Shown here piece after piece: positions 10,316 through 23,027 of a stretch of DNA of 64,000 nucleotides. Source of the stretch: Ochotona curzoniae (taxonomy: Eukaryota; Chordata; Mammalia; Lagomorpha; Ochotonidae); assembly GCF_017591425.1 (NCBI RefSeq), contig NW_024466599.1, positions 74,876,501 through 74,940,500 on the forward strand, written 5' to 3'. Positions within the stretch are counted from its first letter, which is position 1, and every line of letters begins with the position of its first letter. The notes under the pieces are model-generated. The model made no database searches. It saw nothing but the letters and a program-made list of their open reading frames with translations, and was not told the DNA's origin. The position numbers were made by a program, and so were the translations under genes.

Positions 10316-12571
10316 CTGCAATTACAGTGTCAAACTAAATGAAGCAAAAAGAGAGAAAGAGTACACATAGGCACACAAAACGACACTGGAGGGGAGTGCC
10401 CGTGGGCACATGTTAGCGGGGCTGGGGGCGGGAGGGGCGGGGATGGGGCATGTGGCAAGCACATCGCAAGGGCCTTCCTAAGTGGCATCAAACGGGGCGC
10501 TGACACCAGGTCGGGGGGCCGAGGTGTGCGAGGTGTGAGACACACACAGGAACAGTGTGGGGTGGCAAGGATTTTGGCCTCAAACACCCCATCCACACTG
10601 CAGGGCTATACCTAAATGCTTTGGGCCAGCTGCAGAAGCCACAGCTCCTGTCCTCTGCTGCTCCCACGGCCTTGGGGCTAAGGCATCAGTTAACCATGCT
10701 TCTGGGGGGATACCTGGACAGAGCAATACCTGGACAGAGTTTTGTTCTGATGGACACAGGCCAGGGGTGAGACACATGCCCAAAAGGAAGGACCATCTTG
10801 TCCCCAAAGCAACATTGGTGCCACAGTTGAGTAATCCCAGCTTAACGTGAGACTCTGGGAAACTTCTACTCATTGCTGAAGATCCAGGACAAATGTGGTG
10901 AAGGAAGGCTCCCCCCCGCCCTTGGCCAACTTCAGCCCATATGATCAGCTTTGCAAACTGGCAAGGGTACACTATAACAGGAGGGCCGCCTGTCTTGCCC
11001 TTCTATCCTGAGCTCTGATGCTCCACCTGACCTGTTGAGTGACAGAAGAGCCGCACCCAAGGCAGCCCCCAGCACAGACCCCAGGATGTACACCAGGTGA
11101 AGGTCACAGCTGTTTCGGCAGCCTCCAGCATAGATCCTGGGATGTGGACCAGGTGCAGGTTACAGCTGCTTTGGCAGTCTCCAGCACAGAGCTGACAGGG
11201 ACTCCATGCAAAGAGGCAGGACTGAAAAAATGAACCCATGGCTAGTGAGCAATGTTGGCTTTGGACAACAGAAGGGCAAGGAATACCACCCTGGTCTCAG
11301 GAGTGGTTTCCTGAAGCACTGTCTATCACATGCATGGCAAAGGTGCAGGAGTGGCCCATGATTTACAGTCAAGCTGTTTGTCCAGAGGTGGACAGGCAGG
11401 CACCCTGCCCCTATTCTCTTACAATTCAGGAGCCTGTCCTGGAAACGCATCCAGGGTCTATCAACTCATGATATACACGTGACCTTCACTGGGGGAGGGA
11501 AGGTGTCTGTGAGACACTGTAGGAAAGAGCTAGATCCAGAAAGGCAAAGAATCTGCTGAAACTCCAAGGCTCCTGGTTCTTGAAGGAAGAGATGGCAGAC
11601 AGCAGGTCACAGCGAGCATCCGGTTATGGACATTCAAGGCCTTGTAAATCAAGCAAGTTCACCCTCGCTTAGAATCTGCTCTCGACACCCAGTTTTGAGA
11701 GCCATGGTTGGGGTGCTTCGGGGGGAGGGGCTGAAGAGCAAGGCTGGGTCCCCTGCCAGGATCAAGGGACAGAGTTACAGAGTGGTGACCCCACTGGCTC
11801 TGGAAAGGGCTTCCCACTGGACAGAATCCACTCCAGGGGATGCCATGAAGGCCGGGTCCAAAGGCAGTGCTTTAAGGAGACATCTGAAGGTGGTCACAGG
11901 AGCTGTCACAAGCTTCTGCAAGGAGGGCTCATAGGTCCCGGGCACCTGCTGCCTCGGGAATCATACCTGCTGGGCAGGTGCTTGCAGGATTGCCATGGGG
12001 GAAGGCATGAGGACAGACTGAGAGAGAGAAACAGAGAGAGAACGCAACCTGTTCAAGCCTACAGGTGAGCTGCCACAGATGCAAGCTCACCCACAAGACC
12101 AGAAGGAACTTCCTTAAGAGAAACTGAACTTCTCAAGACAGCTGATCAGAGGTACTGCATTTTTTTAAAAAAATGTCTACAGAAGAAAAGTTCCCATAAG
12201 TTCTGGCAGAAGCCCCCACTCCTTCCCTAAACTCACAGGGATCCTTGTACAATCTCTGGAGAAAAGGAAGTGTGAACAGTATCTCTGAGACATCCCTCCC
12301 ACGCCTTCAAACACGCTCCATGCCTGCAGGAGGCTTTCTGTCCCTCCAAGCCCCTACCCTTGGTAAGACACAGGATAGCTACACGAAGGCTGGGGGCAGC
12401 CAAGGACGTGGGGGAGCCAGCATGGGGTGCCAGTTACCATAAAAGTCACCAACGTTTCCAACGGAAGCACAAGAGACCCCCGCAGCATCACACAGGACCC
12501 AGGATGTGGGTGGTCTCCCTGACCACAGGGGACATGGGAGTGCGACTCCGGCTACCAGTACCACAAATTAC
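10316..12571 (-). other. TGFBRAP1: TGFBRAP1 intron 5
   Basis: The only sizeable intron in the gene in which I see no CSINE. It contains a two-copy 56-bp tandem at 11069. The rest (10320-11060 and 11200-12570) looks like unique GC-moderate intron sequence with no recognised element. Confidence 0.75.
11069..11194. repeat. short tandem duplication, 56-bp unit
   Basis: CCAGCACAGA...GGATGT(A/G)...CAGCTG...GGCAG(C/T)CT repeats starting at 11069, 11125 and (partial) 11181. The two full units differ at about ten positions. Confidence 0.85.
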
Positions 12572-12654
12572 CTGAAGAGCTCTTTAGCTTCCAGGAACTG
12601 AAGTTGTGCAAACTGTATAAACCCGGCCTGCTGCAGGATCCTCCTGTACATGAT
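12572..12654 (-). CDS. TGFBRAP1: TGFBRAP1 exon 5 (residues ~348-374)
   Basis: An 83-base exon found by its splice sites and product rather than by a long frame. The acceptor is CCTTGCAG|ATCATG and the donor CTTCAG|GTAATT. It encodes IMYRRILQQAGFIQFAQLQF then LEAKELF, and leaves AG of an arginine codon for exon 6. Human TGFBRAP1 has VMYRR here in my memory, so V to I is a conservative change. Exon 4 ends in a complete codon, as required. Confidence 0.93.
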
Positions 12655-15600
12655 CTGCAAGGAGAGAGAGGTTGCACCTCTTAAGAGAGAACCCAAAGCC
12701 ACCCAGCAGGGGGCCTGCATTTCTCATTCACAAACCACAGAAAGTTACGAGGTAAGGCAAAAAAAACAGGGCATAGATGAAATTATAGGACTAGTCGCCT
12801 CTCAGAATCTAAACGCCCTTGCCTACCAAAATCTAAGACTCTAAGGATGCTCCGTGTGTGTGTGCGTGCACGTGGAGCTGTGGCTATTCAGTGTGTGTGC
12901 GTGTGTAGCTGTGTTTGCACAGATTTGTTCTCAAGCACATCCTCTCATCTGCTCTCCACCTCACTAATCCACACGGCTTCAGTGCCAGCTTCTACCACCA
13001 GCTGCTTAAATGCTAACAACCTCAGGGTCTCTGGCAGTTCAGGGGCCGCTGAAAAGCATGAGAACAAGTCCGCTTCTCTCCCTGCACGGGCTACAGCTAT
13101 CTCAAACCGGGGCCTTCAACTCTCTGGGTTTATTGTCAGCTCCTTCGCCTTTCCAAACCCCCAGGGTCCTGGCCCGGGTTCAGCTCTATGAGCATTCTCC
13201 TTGCTGCATCACTTGGTGGTGGGCACACAGGCACTTGGTGGTAGGCACATAGGCAAGGGGAGAGACCATGCCCCAGAACAGGAAGCCAGAGCAAGACTGG
13301 GCATCCGACCCTTTCTGAGGGCAGGGTCCCTCGCTGACCTGTAGACCCCGACTCACCTCCACCTCCTGAAGGTGCCACCTCCCAGCAGCACCACACGGAG
13401 GGCCAAGCTCCCCAAAGCAACTTATGGGGACATGAAGTTTGCATTTCTAATAATGTTGAACCTTCTCCAATTGTCCTGCCAGATCCGTTTGCCTAATTCT
13501 ATTACACCTGTGTGTGTGTGTGTGCACTAGAGGGTGAATAAATCCTTTCCTAACGAAAAAAAAAGGGGGGGAGAGGTGATGTGGAAAGAAACCATCTTGC
13601 AATTAGCAGCCCCAGCACCTTGACTGGGGCAAGAGCCAGTTCCTCAAACGTAGCCCCTTCAGTGGCCCCTCTTGCTCAGAGGCCAACTGGAATAGAGTGA
13701 TGGGGAATAAAATGACGCCATTTGCTACAACTGAGAAGTATGATCTCACATTGGAAATCTTTTTTTTTTTTTAATTTTCTTTATTTTTGGAACTCTTTTT
13801 TTTTTGCATTAATTAATTCATTGATTTGAAAGGCAGAGTTTAGACAGAAGGAGAGACAGAGAGAGAGAGAGAGAGAGATCTTCCATGCAATGGTCCACTC
13901 CACAAATGGCTGCAATGGCCAGGGTTGGACCAAGCTAAAACCAGGAAGCAGTCGGTGCTGGGGCCCACTGAGTACAACCCTTCGCTAGTTTCTTGGGCAC
14001 AATTGTGCCACTCACTAAATACCCTCCGTGAGCGGGGCTGGGCCCGAGCCAGGAGCCAGCAGCTGAGAGCCGAGAACTCAATCCGGTGGCCCCAAGGGTG
14101 GCCATCTACCTGAGCCGTCATCACTGCCCCCCCGGGTCGGCATGAGCATCAAGCCGGAACAGGGGCAGAGGCAGGAGTTGAGCCCCCTTACCCTGACGGG
14201 GGATGTGGGCAACCTAACTGTTGGGCCAAATGCCTGTTTTGCTCTTTTTGCTTATTTGTTGAAAAACACGGTTGCTTAGTTATTGCCTACATAGGAAGCC
14301 CTTTTCAAAACGCGTTATGTAGAACATTAACACCATACATTCTCCAGTCTGAAAAGGCAATCTGTCCTGATTAAGTTTGTATAAACAGATGTGTAATTAT
14401 GTATGTGTATACGCATAAATGATGATACATGAAACATATAGGCAAAACGCATTTACATGCAGCACACAAAAAAATATATACCCATATAAATAAAATGATG
14501 ATATCCTCTCACAGAGGAGGTAAAAATAAGAGAAGAACCTGAACACCCGTGCAAACAGGCTGAGGGGCTCTCTGCTCAGCTGAGTGAACAGAGCCCATTC
14601 CCGGGTCAGCAGCATGAGTCTGGGACAACACAAGGGCAGGGCAGGGAGCAGGGCACGCGAGAACAAAACTCGGCCCAAATTTACCAAGCTGCAGAACCAG
14701 ACGACCCCTCTTAAGGGATTTGTGACCATAGATCGCTACTCCTGGTAAAGAGGGGAGGGGAAACAAAGCCAAAACTAGGTTACAAAGACTGAAAGCCTCC
14801 GGAGGCAAAAGCCACAAACTAAATGTGTACCTGGTGTGTGGGCAGGGAGGGGATGTGCCCCAGGGAGTCTGAGGCTGCTGGCCGGTGCCTCCGGACGCGG
14901 GCCTCCCCTGGCTGTGTGACCCTGTATGCATTCTACAACAGCACAAAGGCACAGCACCTGCACCTGCACCACAGCCGCTGTCTTCTTCTTGCTTTTGCTG
15001 CCCCCTGCTGAACACGAAGCGCTCAGTCTTAAACAAGAGTCCAATGTCTTAACAAGGGACCAGTGCCCGGGGCGATGCACCTGCCAGTTATCCTGATGTG
15101 ACTGTCACGTGCTGTGCCTATGCTCAACGATCACACTGCACCTCGTGGATATATACAATTCCCACACGACAAGCAAAAAGGGAAAGTGTAGGCTTTTCTT
15201 TTGTTTTGTGTTGTTTAACTGTGTTTAGGAACAAGTATATACAAAAGGCGCCCCCTTTGTGATCCCATAACCATACACATCACACAGCCTGGCTCTCTTC
15301 CTGCCCGCAAGCCCAACCTTTGCTACAGGAGGCATCGAGCTCAAAAACCAACCTTATGTTCCACAAGCAATCGCACAGTCAGGCACAGAACCTGCTGGTG
15401 TGAATTCATTGGATCTCGGTAAGCAATTTGGATATTTAAGTGCAATGTATATACATGCGCATACGCTTTCCCCATCCCACCCACGCCGCCCAAGATGTCT
15501 GACCTCTCTTAAACACACAGAGGCGCCTCAACAGCTTAACACAAGATGTGTTAGGCTGGGAACTCGGTGTCTATCAATTACAATTATCGTAACCATCACA

Positions 15601-16155
15601 TTTAGTGTTTCTTAGGTGCACTAATTTTTCTAAGAAAATCTGCTCGATGTTTCCACAGCTTTCAATACTTTATGAACACCCTCCCCCCAGCAAAGCTTGT
15701 CCTATGGATGACAGACACTGAAACTTTAATTCATTCCCATCCCCATGAACCTGAACTCCTTCTGCTGATTTGCAAGAACTGTGTTTCTGAGTCTTCTCCG
15801 AACAAAGCTGATGGAGACACATAAGCCCATACGATGAACACCAGAATGAAGTCAGAAGCTCCAAACGTGACATCCCCATTGGCAGCCATGTCCCCGGCAG
15901 GCTGGGTAACCGCTCTGCAACCTGTTTCCCTATATCCAAAATGCAGATACTTTCAGAAAAGTATAATGCTGCCCCTAACACAGATCTCCATCTGAGTTCT
16001 CCATCCATGCTGTGAGCACGGTCCCAGCAGGGTGCTTACAGCTGCTGCGTGCAGGGTGTGGAGCTGGGGAGGGCCGACACAGGCTGCTGGCATGTGGGGG
16101 TCTTCTCGCCCGGGCACTCAGAGGCAGCCTTTCTCGTGACCAGAGAGTTACAAAC
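12655..16155 (-). other. TGFBRAP1: TGFBRAP1 intron 4
   Basis: Contains a composite old SINE at 13800-14240 and short TG runs near 12855, 12890 and 13509. The stretches 12660-13790 and 14250-16150 otherwise look unique. I see nothing else to annotate. Confidence 0.75.
13800..14240 (-). repeat. composite old SINE, inverted
   Basis: Begins with GATTTGAAAGGCAGAG and a GA run, then ATCTTCCATGCAATGG, and ends with GATGTGGGCAACCTAACTG and GGGCCAAATGCCTG. It is about 120 bases longer than a single copy, so two old insertions or an internal duplication are likely (two AGGAG/AACTCAAT-type segments). Confidence 0.55.
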
Positions 16156-16310
16156 CTGAAACTTTTCTTTCGGGATGTTCCGCCGGGCTCCTTTGGCCAA
16201 CACCAAAGCCTCTTCCACTCTGTGGCTGGCAAGCAGATCCTGTATTTGTTTTTCCAGAGGCAATGGAACCAACATGTAAACTCCTTTACTCGTGGCGACA
16301 ATCACCCTTC
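16156..16310 (-). CDS. TGFBRAP1: TGFBRAP1 exon 4 (residues ~296-347)
   Basis: A 155-base exon encoding RVIVATSKGVYMLVPLPLEK then QIQDLLASHRVEEALVLAKG then ARRNIPKEKFQ. The acceptor is TTCCCAG|GAAGGG, completing glycine from exon 3 (G|GA). The donor is TTTCAG|GTTTGT. This is the junction between the N-terminal CNH domain and the helical solenoid. Differences from the human protein I remember are few (for example ILV to MLV, SRRV to SHRV). Confidence 0.96.
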
Positions 16311-16927
16311 CTGGGAAGAAATTCAACACAGTTGGAAAGGGAAGATGGATCTGGCCCTGGAGGAAACAGACTGCTTCCCCCAAACTGCTTTACCATCTGA
16401 GTTTTCTTTCTTTTACTCAACCTCATCACTTTTCCCAACAATTCCATTTTGGTTCTGGATTCGGTCACAAGAAGAGTAGTTTTAGATCAACTTAAATCCC
16501 TCCCCTGCCTGGACTCACTTGGTCCAGACATCATCGCCTTGTTCCCAGGTAGCCTGGGCTGTAGCTTTTACGTGTGCACAATGCCCTGAACTCATTCCTA
16601 CCATTTAATGCACAGTCACATCAAAACGCTACGCGGCCCTCCACAGCTGAGCGTCACAAAAGCAATTCAACCAATGACAGATGAAAAATATTTGAAAATC
16701 AAAAGTGCATTTGAAAATGTGAACACCTTTTTCCTTGTTGTGTAAGAACTATTTACACTGCGTTTATACTGCTTTACATAACAAGAGTGATTTAGAATTA
16801 GCCTCAAGCACAGGGGAGGAAGGGTGTTTACACACTGGTACCTGTAGGTTTAATTAGACTTCATCTCATGACTTTAAGCACTTAGTTAATGGGAGAGAGC
16901 AGTGGTGGCTAAAGAAATAGGGTTCCT

Positions 16928-17258
16928 GGGCCCAGCATGATATCCTAGCAGATAAAGTCTTCACCTTGCACACTCCGGGATACCATATGGACACTGTTTC
17001 TAATTCCAGCTGCCCTGTTTCCCATCCAGCTCCCTGCTCGTGGCCTGGAAAAGCAGTCAAGGTTGGCCCAAATTCTTGGAACCTTGCACCCGTGTGGGAG
17101 ACTCAGAAGAACTCCTGGCTCCTGGCTTCGGATTGGCTCAGCTCCAGCCATTGCAGACGCTTGGGGAGTGAACCATCAGATGGAAGATCTTCCTTTCTGT
17201 CTCTCCTCTTATCTGTATATCTGCCTTTCCATTAAAATATGAATAAATCTTAAAAAAA
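16928..17258 (+). repeat. CSINE
   Basis: Head GGGCCCAGCATGATATCC, intact body, and tail ATGAATAAATCTTA(n). The A-tail runs straight into a GAAAGGAAGG repeat. Confidence 0.88.
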
Positions 17259-17382
17259 AAGAAAGGAAGGAAGGAAGGGAGAAAGGGAGAAAGAGTGAAA
17301 GAGAGAGAGGGAGAGAAGGAGGGAGAGAGAGATAAAGAGAGAGAGGGAAAGACAAAGACAGACAGACAGAAAGAAGATGGGT
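17259..17382. repeat. purine-rich (GAAA/GGAA/GAGA)n repeat
   Basis: Grown from the poly-A tail of the adjoining CSINE: GGAAGGAAGGAAGGG, then GAGA runs, then ACAGACAGACAG. It is followed to about 17520 by an old SINE 3' portion (GGGCAGCTGGGCACTGAGTC). Confidence 0.85.
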
Positions 17383-18621
17383 TCCTGCTACTTACACAGG
17401 AGAGCTGCACTGAGTTACAGCTTTGGCTTTTCCTTGGCCCAGTCCTGGTTCATGCGGGCAGCTGGGCACTGAGTCAGTGGATGGCAACCTTTCTCTGGCC
17501 CTTGCCTCTCAGAAAGTTAACCTGAGGACCACTGAGGAAATCTTAAATTTAAAACAATCAATTGTAAGCAGTGGTTTTTTTTTTTCCCAATGTGGTATCC
17601 AGGAAGGTATGCATAGATCAAACGCAGATAATAAAGCATTTTATAAATGGACTGAAGCATATGCAGATTTGCTGTTTGGGGAGGGGTTTGGAACAGGTCC
17701 AAAGGTCAAAGGTCCAAAGTGTGCTACACCTGGGCCAATGTACCCGCTCCAGCGGACACTGTGTCTGATCAAGCTTACATCCGCTGCACTGGAGACAGTA
17801 CTTGGCACAGGGAGGGCCATGATTGGTGAACAAAACTCCTTAAATAGTAGATAGAACACGAAAGTCTAGGTCAGTTGCTGGTTGCAGAAAGCATGACAGC
17901 GAGCAACCGAGGAGCAGCTAGGGGATACTGAGGAAGTGGCACCCTACTGTGCCAGCAGGTGTGTGCTGAAGGAGCTGGGAGTGCGGGGGGGGGTCAGCAT
18001 CCTGATGCCTTTCCTGTACTGCTAAACGACACAGGCAAAACATTCAAACGTGGTACCTACGCAGAGGGTTCACGTGGCGGCTCACTTCTTCTCTGTTAGC
18101 ACTAACGCACGTTTGAAGGTATTTACGATGCAACTGAACAAACATCACAACAAACCCTTCCATCAGCTCGGGAAGTCCCAAAGATGAGACCGTCCCTGGC
18201 CGTGCTGGCAGCCCACACTCCATCCACCCTGCCAGAGCACACTAGCGTAGCCCTGAGCAGCTACAGGCCTCTTACCCAGGTTCACATGCCCCTCCCTCCC
18301 TCTCTTCTGGAGGGTTCTTTCATATCATAAATGCCTGGCTGACCCCTGCCCTTCCTGACTACAACAGGAAGTATATGCTCCCTGCTCACCCAGTGGCTCT
18401 TTGCACATCTCCATCAAGCTCTTAAAGTGTCACAACCATTTGCTCTCCCATGGCTGTTTCTCCATTGACCTTGCGGGCCTTGAAGCACACCAGCTGCGTG
18501 ACAGCCATTACTGGTGTCATCACTCCTGCTCAGCCAGCCTAGGGCCCAGTTGCTAACGGGAACCATCAGAAGTGTCACGAGAAGAGGGGGCAGAAGTCAC
18601 GTGCTCTCGGGACATCGGTAC

Positions 18622-18816
18622 CTTCAAAGTCCTGGAGGATATGGCCCTCCTTGAAGGGCAGGGTCTGCTTCTGCTGCTGATCTAACATGCTGTGAACCGT
18701 GATGAACTCGTCGTCCAGCGCTATGACGTAGGGGAAGCAGACGGCTGCCCCGATCACGTTCTCCGACCAGTGCACAGGGGCTCGCTGGGATATGCCAGCA
18801 ACGGTGGCAAACATGC
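18622..18816 (-). CDS. TGFBRAP1: TGFBRAP1 exon 3 (residues ~231-295)
   Basis: A 195-base exon encoding MFATVAGISQRAPVHWSENV, IGAAVCFPYVIALDDEFITV, then HSMLDQQQKQTLPFKEGHIL and QDFEG. The acceptor is GCTCTAG|GCATG, completing the glycine codon split by exon 2 (G|GC). The donor is GAAG|GTACCG. It forms the later part of the CNH domain. The phase is preserved (195 is divisible by three, split glycine at both ends). Confidence 0.96.
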
Positions 18817-18947
18817 CTAGAGCAACGAGAAGAAGAGGTTAGGCCAGCCTTCCCATACCCGTGCTGCTCTTTCCCCATGACGTCTTGGGATGCAGAACAC
18901 GCCCCAGTTTGCCCGTACAGACTTATACTCCAAGAAAGAGAACAATG

Positions 18948-19222
18948 AGGTCGGGGTTGTAATGCAGCGGGTAAAGCCGCTGCCTGGCACACAGGCTTGC
19001 ATCATGGATGTCAGCTTGAGCCTCAACCACTCCAGCTCTGCCCAGCTCCCTGCTAACAGGACTAAAAATGCAGCAGAGGGCAGCTCAGGTGAGCGGGGTC
19101 TCCGCCTGCCAGTGGGAGACCTGGCTGAAGCTCCCAGCTTCTGGCTCCCAGCTTCAACCTGGATCAGCCCTCGTTGTTGCAGGCTAGTACACCAGCAGAT
19201 GCAAGATTGATCTCTCTCTCTT
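18948..19222 (+). repeat. old CSINE
   Basis: Degenerate head GCAGCGGGTAAAGCCGCTGC and body CCCAGCTCCCTGCTAACAGG. It lies only about 130 bases upstream of exon 3 in transcript order. Confidence 0.6.
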
Positions 19223-19231
19223 ATTACTCTT

Positions 19232-19566
19232 TTTTTTTTAAGATTTATTTATTATTTTTATTACAAAGTCAGATATACAGAGAGGAGGAGAGACAGAGAG
19301 GAAGATCTTCCGTCTGATAATTCACTCCCCAAGTGAGCGCAATGGCCAGTGCTATGCCGATCCGAAGCCAGGATCCAGGAACTTCTTCTGGGTCCCCCAC
19401 ACTGGTACAGAGTCCCAAAGCACTGGGCCGTCCTCGACTGCCTTCCCAGACCACAAGCAGGGAGCTGGATGGGAAGTGGAGCTGCCAGGATTAGAACCGG
19501 TGCCCATATGGGATCCTGGCGCATTCAAGGCGAGGTCCTTAGCCGCTAGGCCACGCCACTGGGCCC
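19232..19566 (-). repeat. young CSINE, inverted
   Basis: Near-consensus inverted copy with B box GATTAGAACC and head CTAGGCCACGCCACTGGGCCC. The direct repeat TATTACTCTT at 19222-19231 and 19567-19576 is the probable target-site duplication. Confidence 0.92.
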
Positions 19567-19597
19567 TATTACTCTTAAATTTAAAAAAAATTTTTTT

Positions 19598-19921
19598 CAA
19601 AAATGTTTTATTTATTTTTATTGCAAAGTCAAAAATACAGAGAGGAGGAGAGACTAGAAGAAGATCTTCCATCTGCGGGTTCACTCCTCAAGCGGCCGCA
19701 ATGGCTGGGGCTGATCCGAAGCCAGGAGCCAGAAGTCTCTTTGGGGTCTCTCACATGGGTGCAGGGTTCCAAGAATTTGGGCCATGCTCAACTTCTTTCC
19801 TAGGTCACAAGCAGGGAGCTGGATGGGAAGCAGGAGCCACCAGGATTAGAACCAGTGCCCATATGGGATCCCAGTGCGCTCAAGGTAAGGACTTTAGCTG
19901 CTAGGCTACTGAGTCAGGCCC
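19598..19921 (-). repeat. CSINE, inverted
   Basis: Second inverted copy right behind the one at 19232, with landmarks TTTTTATTGCAAAGTC, CCACAAGCAGGGAGCTGG and GCTAGGCTACTGAGTCAGGC. Confidence 0.88.
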
Positions 19922-19957
19922 CAAAATACTTCTCTTTTTTAATCTTAAAAAAAAAGT

Positions 19958-20276
19958 TGTGCCCAGCAAGGCAGTCTAGTGGTTAAGGTCCTCGCCTTGC
20001 ACGTGCTGGGATCCTATATGGGTGTTAATTTGTGTCCCGGCTGCTCCGCTTCCTCTCCAGCTCCCTGCTTGTGGCCTGAGAAAGCAGTGGGTGATGGCTC
20101 AAAACCTTGGGACCCTGTGCCTAAGTGGGAGACCCGAAAGAAACTCCTGGCTTCGAATCAGCTCAACTCTGGCCATTGCAGCTGCTTTGGGGGTGAACCA
20201 GCCAACGGAAGATCTTCTTCTCTGTCTCTCCTTCTCTGTATAAATGTGACTTTCCAGTAAGATTAATCTTTTTTAA
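19958..20276 (+). repeat. CSINE
   Basis: Head GTGCCCAGCAAGGCAGTC, A-box region TAGTGGTTAAGGTCC. The poly-A tail is replaced by TAATCTTTTTTAAAAA. Opposite orientation to the two copies before it, so the trio could form hairpins in the transcript. Confidence 0.85.
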
Positions 20277-20929
20277 AAAATTGATGTAATACACTGCACG
20301 TGTTCAGAGCATACCCTTACGTAAAATTGGTATTTTGTATTTATTCCAAATTAAAACGGAGGTTAAAAACTATTTGCATCCAGCCCGCAGCAGGATTTGT
20401 AAAGCACAGCTGCTTTTCTTTTTTTAAAGAAACAACAGTCATCTATTATCTCAGCACACAGCTGTGGGGCAGTGGGCAGGAGCCCCGTCTCGGCTGGGCC
20501 CTGGGAGGCTGGCGCGGGGCACAGGGAGCAGGGAGTCATGACCCAGCGTCTCCTTTCCTGACACAGGCACAGGAGCACACAACTGCCTGAGCGAGCTGCT
20601 GCCCAGCCTCCGTCCATCAGCCATAACCAGGTCACTTGCCCGAGCCCAGACTCCAAGTGGAAGGACACTCGGAGTGCATGACAATGGGAAGAGTCCAGAG
20701 GGACGAGGGGTTCTGTCACGGTGGAGAAAGCCATGGCCAAGGCACTTCACCAGGTTTGCAAGCTTTCTCTTCCATCCAATCCTCCAACCAGTTATCCTGT
20801 GATAGCTCCCCTTCATGCACGCATTCAGCATGAATCCACCGAAAACCAGGAGGTGCCAGGCACTCCATGTTCAGAGTAGAGTAGCTGTCTGGTTTTGGAT
20901 AACGGATTCTACCCACGTATTGAGCAGTA

Positions 20930-21200
20930 TATGTATGGAGCTGGCAGTGAGGCATGGCATCTTAAGCTGCCACCTACACCACTGGCCTCCCATGCAGGCA
21001 TCAGTTTAAATCCTGCCTGCCCCCAGCTAATGTTCTTGGGAAAGTGGCAGAAGACAGCCCAAGTGCTTGGGTTCCCACAGTCATGGGGGAGAAATCCTTA
21101 GCTCCTTGCTTTGGCCTGGCCATTGTGTTCATTTGGGAAGTGAACAAATTCCAACCTCTTGCTTATCTACTCTCTGTGTAACTGATGTTCAAACAAATAT
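20930..21200 (+). repeat. old CSINE
   Basis: Degenerate copy: TTAAGCTGCCACCTACACC, CAAGTGCTTGGGTTCCCAC, TTTGGGAAGTGAACAAATTC. No clear tail. Confidence 0.6.
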
Positions 21201-21243
21201 AAACAAGACTATGTGCATATTCTGCTAAGAATATCAAGGATGT

Positions 21244-21570
21244 GGGCCCAATATAATGGCTCTGTGGCTAAATTCTCACCTTGCAAGCATTGGGATCCCA
21301 TGGACCCTGGTTCATGTCCCGGCTGCTCCACTTCCCATCCAGCTCCCTGCTTGTGGCCTGGGAAAGCAGTCAAGGACGGCCCAAAGCCTTGGGACCCTGC
21401 ACCCACGTGGGAGACCCAGAAGAAGCTCCTGGCTTTGGATCAGCTCAGCTCTGGCCACTGGGCCACTTGGCGGGGGGGAATAAGCAGTTGATGAAAGATC
21501 TTTGTCTGTCTGTCCTTCTCTCTGTATACTTGCCTTTCCAATAAAAATAAATAAAGCTTTAAAAAAAAAA
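21244..21570 (+). repeat. CSINE
   Basis: Head GGGCCCAATATAATGGCTC, good central body, tail AATAAATAAAGCTTT then A(11). Confidence 0.88.
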
Positions 21571-21584
21571 AGGAAAAAAGAAAA

Positions 21585-21832
21585 AAAATCGCAGACAGAG
21601 AGAGGTCTTCCATCCACTGGTTTACTCCCCCAGGTATCCCCAACCACCAAAGCTTAGCCAAGCTGGGTCTCCCATGTGGGTGACAAGGGCCCAAACACTT
21701 GGGCCATATTTTGCTGCTTTTTCCAGGTCATCAGCAGGGAAATGGATCAGAAGCAGGGCAGCCAAAATATAAACTGGCACCCAAATGGGATACCAGCAGT
21801 GGACTCACCTGCTATGCCACCACACCGGCCCC
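21585..21832 (-). repeat. old CSINE, inverted
   Basis: Inverted landmarks CCATCCACTGGTTTACTCCC, GGTCATCAGCAGGGAAATGG and CTATGCCACCACACCGGCCC. It faces the plus copy at 21244, making an inverted pair. Confidence 0.7.
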
Positions 21833-23027
21833 AAAACAAACTTATCTTTCAATTTTGTTTTTTTTTAATGAATTTTCCTGGAATATACTTGTGCAGTCAC
21901 AAAATCTATTCACTCCATATGAACTTCTTCCAAACAGTTGATGACAAATGTCTTCGAAGGCAGCATGCTGTACCCTCCACAGATAAATGGCCTCCATTAT
22001 AACAAAAGGGAAAGCAGGTGAGACAGTGGGCAGAAAACATTTCAGAGGTGAACCCAGGGAATTGGCACCTGACTCTGGGAAGCCAGGGAGAGAGAGAGAA
22101 TGAGCCACTATAGGAGCATTGGGCAACCCAAGCAACCCTGGGCTCAAGCAAACAAGGAACCAGGATGCAGGACTGGGCTTCGTGAACCCGGGGGCGGCAG
22201 GCTTCTGGCAGAGGGGGCTGGAATTCAGGCGCTTTCTCAGTGGACAGCGCTCTTCCCAGCCAAGGACAAAGGGTTCCATGGGGCACACACACACAAAAAA
22301 ACAGAGCAGAAGACAAGATACCGCAAGACAGAATATGTTGGGAGGGCCAACTTGTGGAGGCTGTGGCATGCCCTGTGTCTTTGGCATGTGCTAGAGTGAA
22401 AAGCGGTGCTAGGTAGAGAAGCAGTCACAAAGTTTGGCAGATAAACAGAGAAGAGTCCCTGAGAAGATTAAGATCCGTGAGGTAAGGCTGTTCCCCTAAG
22501 CCTGCCCCAGCGGTGCGACAAGCAGATAACTGAATGCGGGTGGTTTGGTATTTCCTATAACAGAGAAGCCATGATTATAAGCATCAGCAGAAGCCTCAAG
22601 TATTCTAACAGCATCAAACACGTCAGAGAAAAGCAATGACACACATTCAGAGTGTTTCATGAAGACAGAGCTTAACGGAAGGGAGGGAGAAACGTAGCTT
22701 GGCCCTAGCTTCAATTCTCCACGCCTTTAGAAACAGCAAGCTAAAGAGAGCTTACAGGGAAGAGGCTGCAAAGTGCTAAAGAGACCAGCACTGAGTAACC
22801 TCGAACCTTGTGCTGGATTTCCAGTCAAATACCATGATCTGGGCAGCAGAGATCCCATGTACCACGAACACCAATTACACTGTGCAGCGCAATCCACGAC
22901 TTAGAATAAGGTCACTGCATTTACCAGCTTAAGGCTCAGAAGCACCTGGCCTGGGGAGTGCCCCATACACAGGCTGTTACTAATGCTCCTGAAATAGGGC
23001 AAAAGCCGGAGGTCAAGAGCAAAGACT

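Larger units (their letters stand above)
16311..18621 (-). other. TGFBRAP1: TGFBRAP1 intron 3
   Basis: Holds a CSINE at 16928 with a purine-rich tail expansion and an old SINE remnant. The parts 16315-16920 and 17530-18620 look unique, with no known element recognised. Confidence 0.75.

Noticed and set aside
21842..22387. 181-codon minus frame in intron 2
   Set aside because: Cysteine/leucine/proline-rich low-complexity translation partly over unique intron and SINE-adjacent sequence; no recognisable protein and no matching splice sites.
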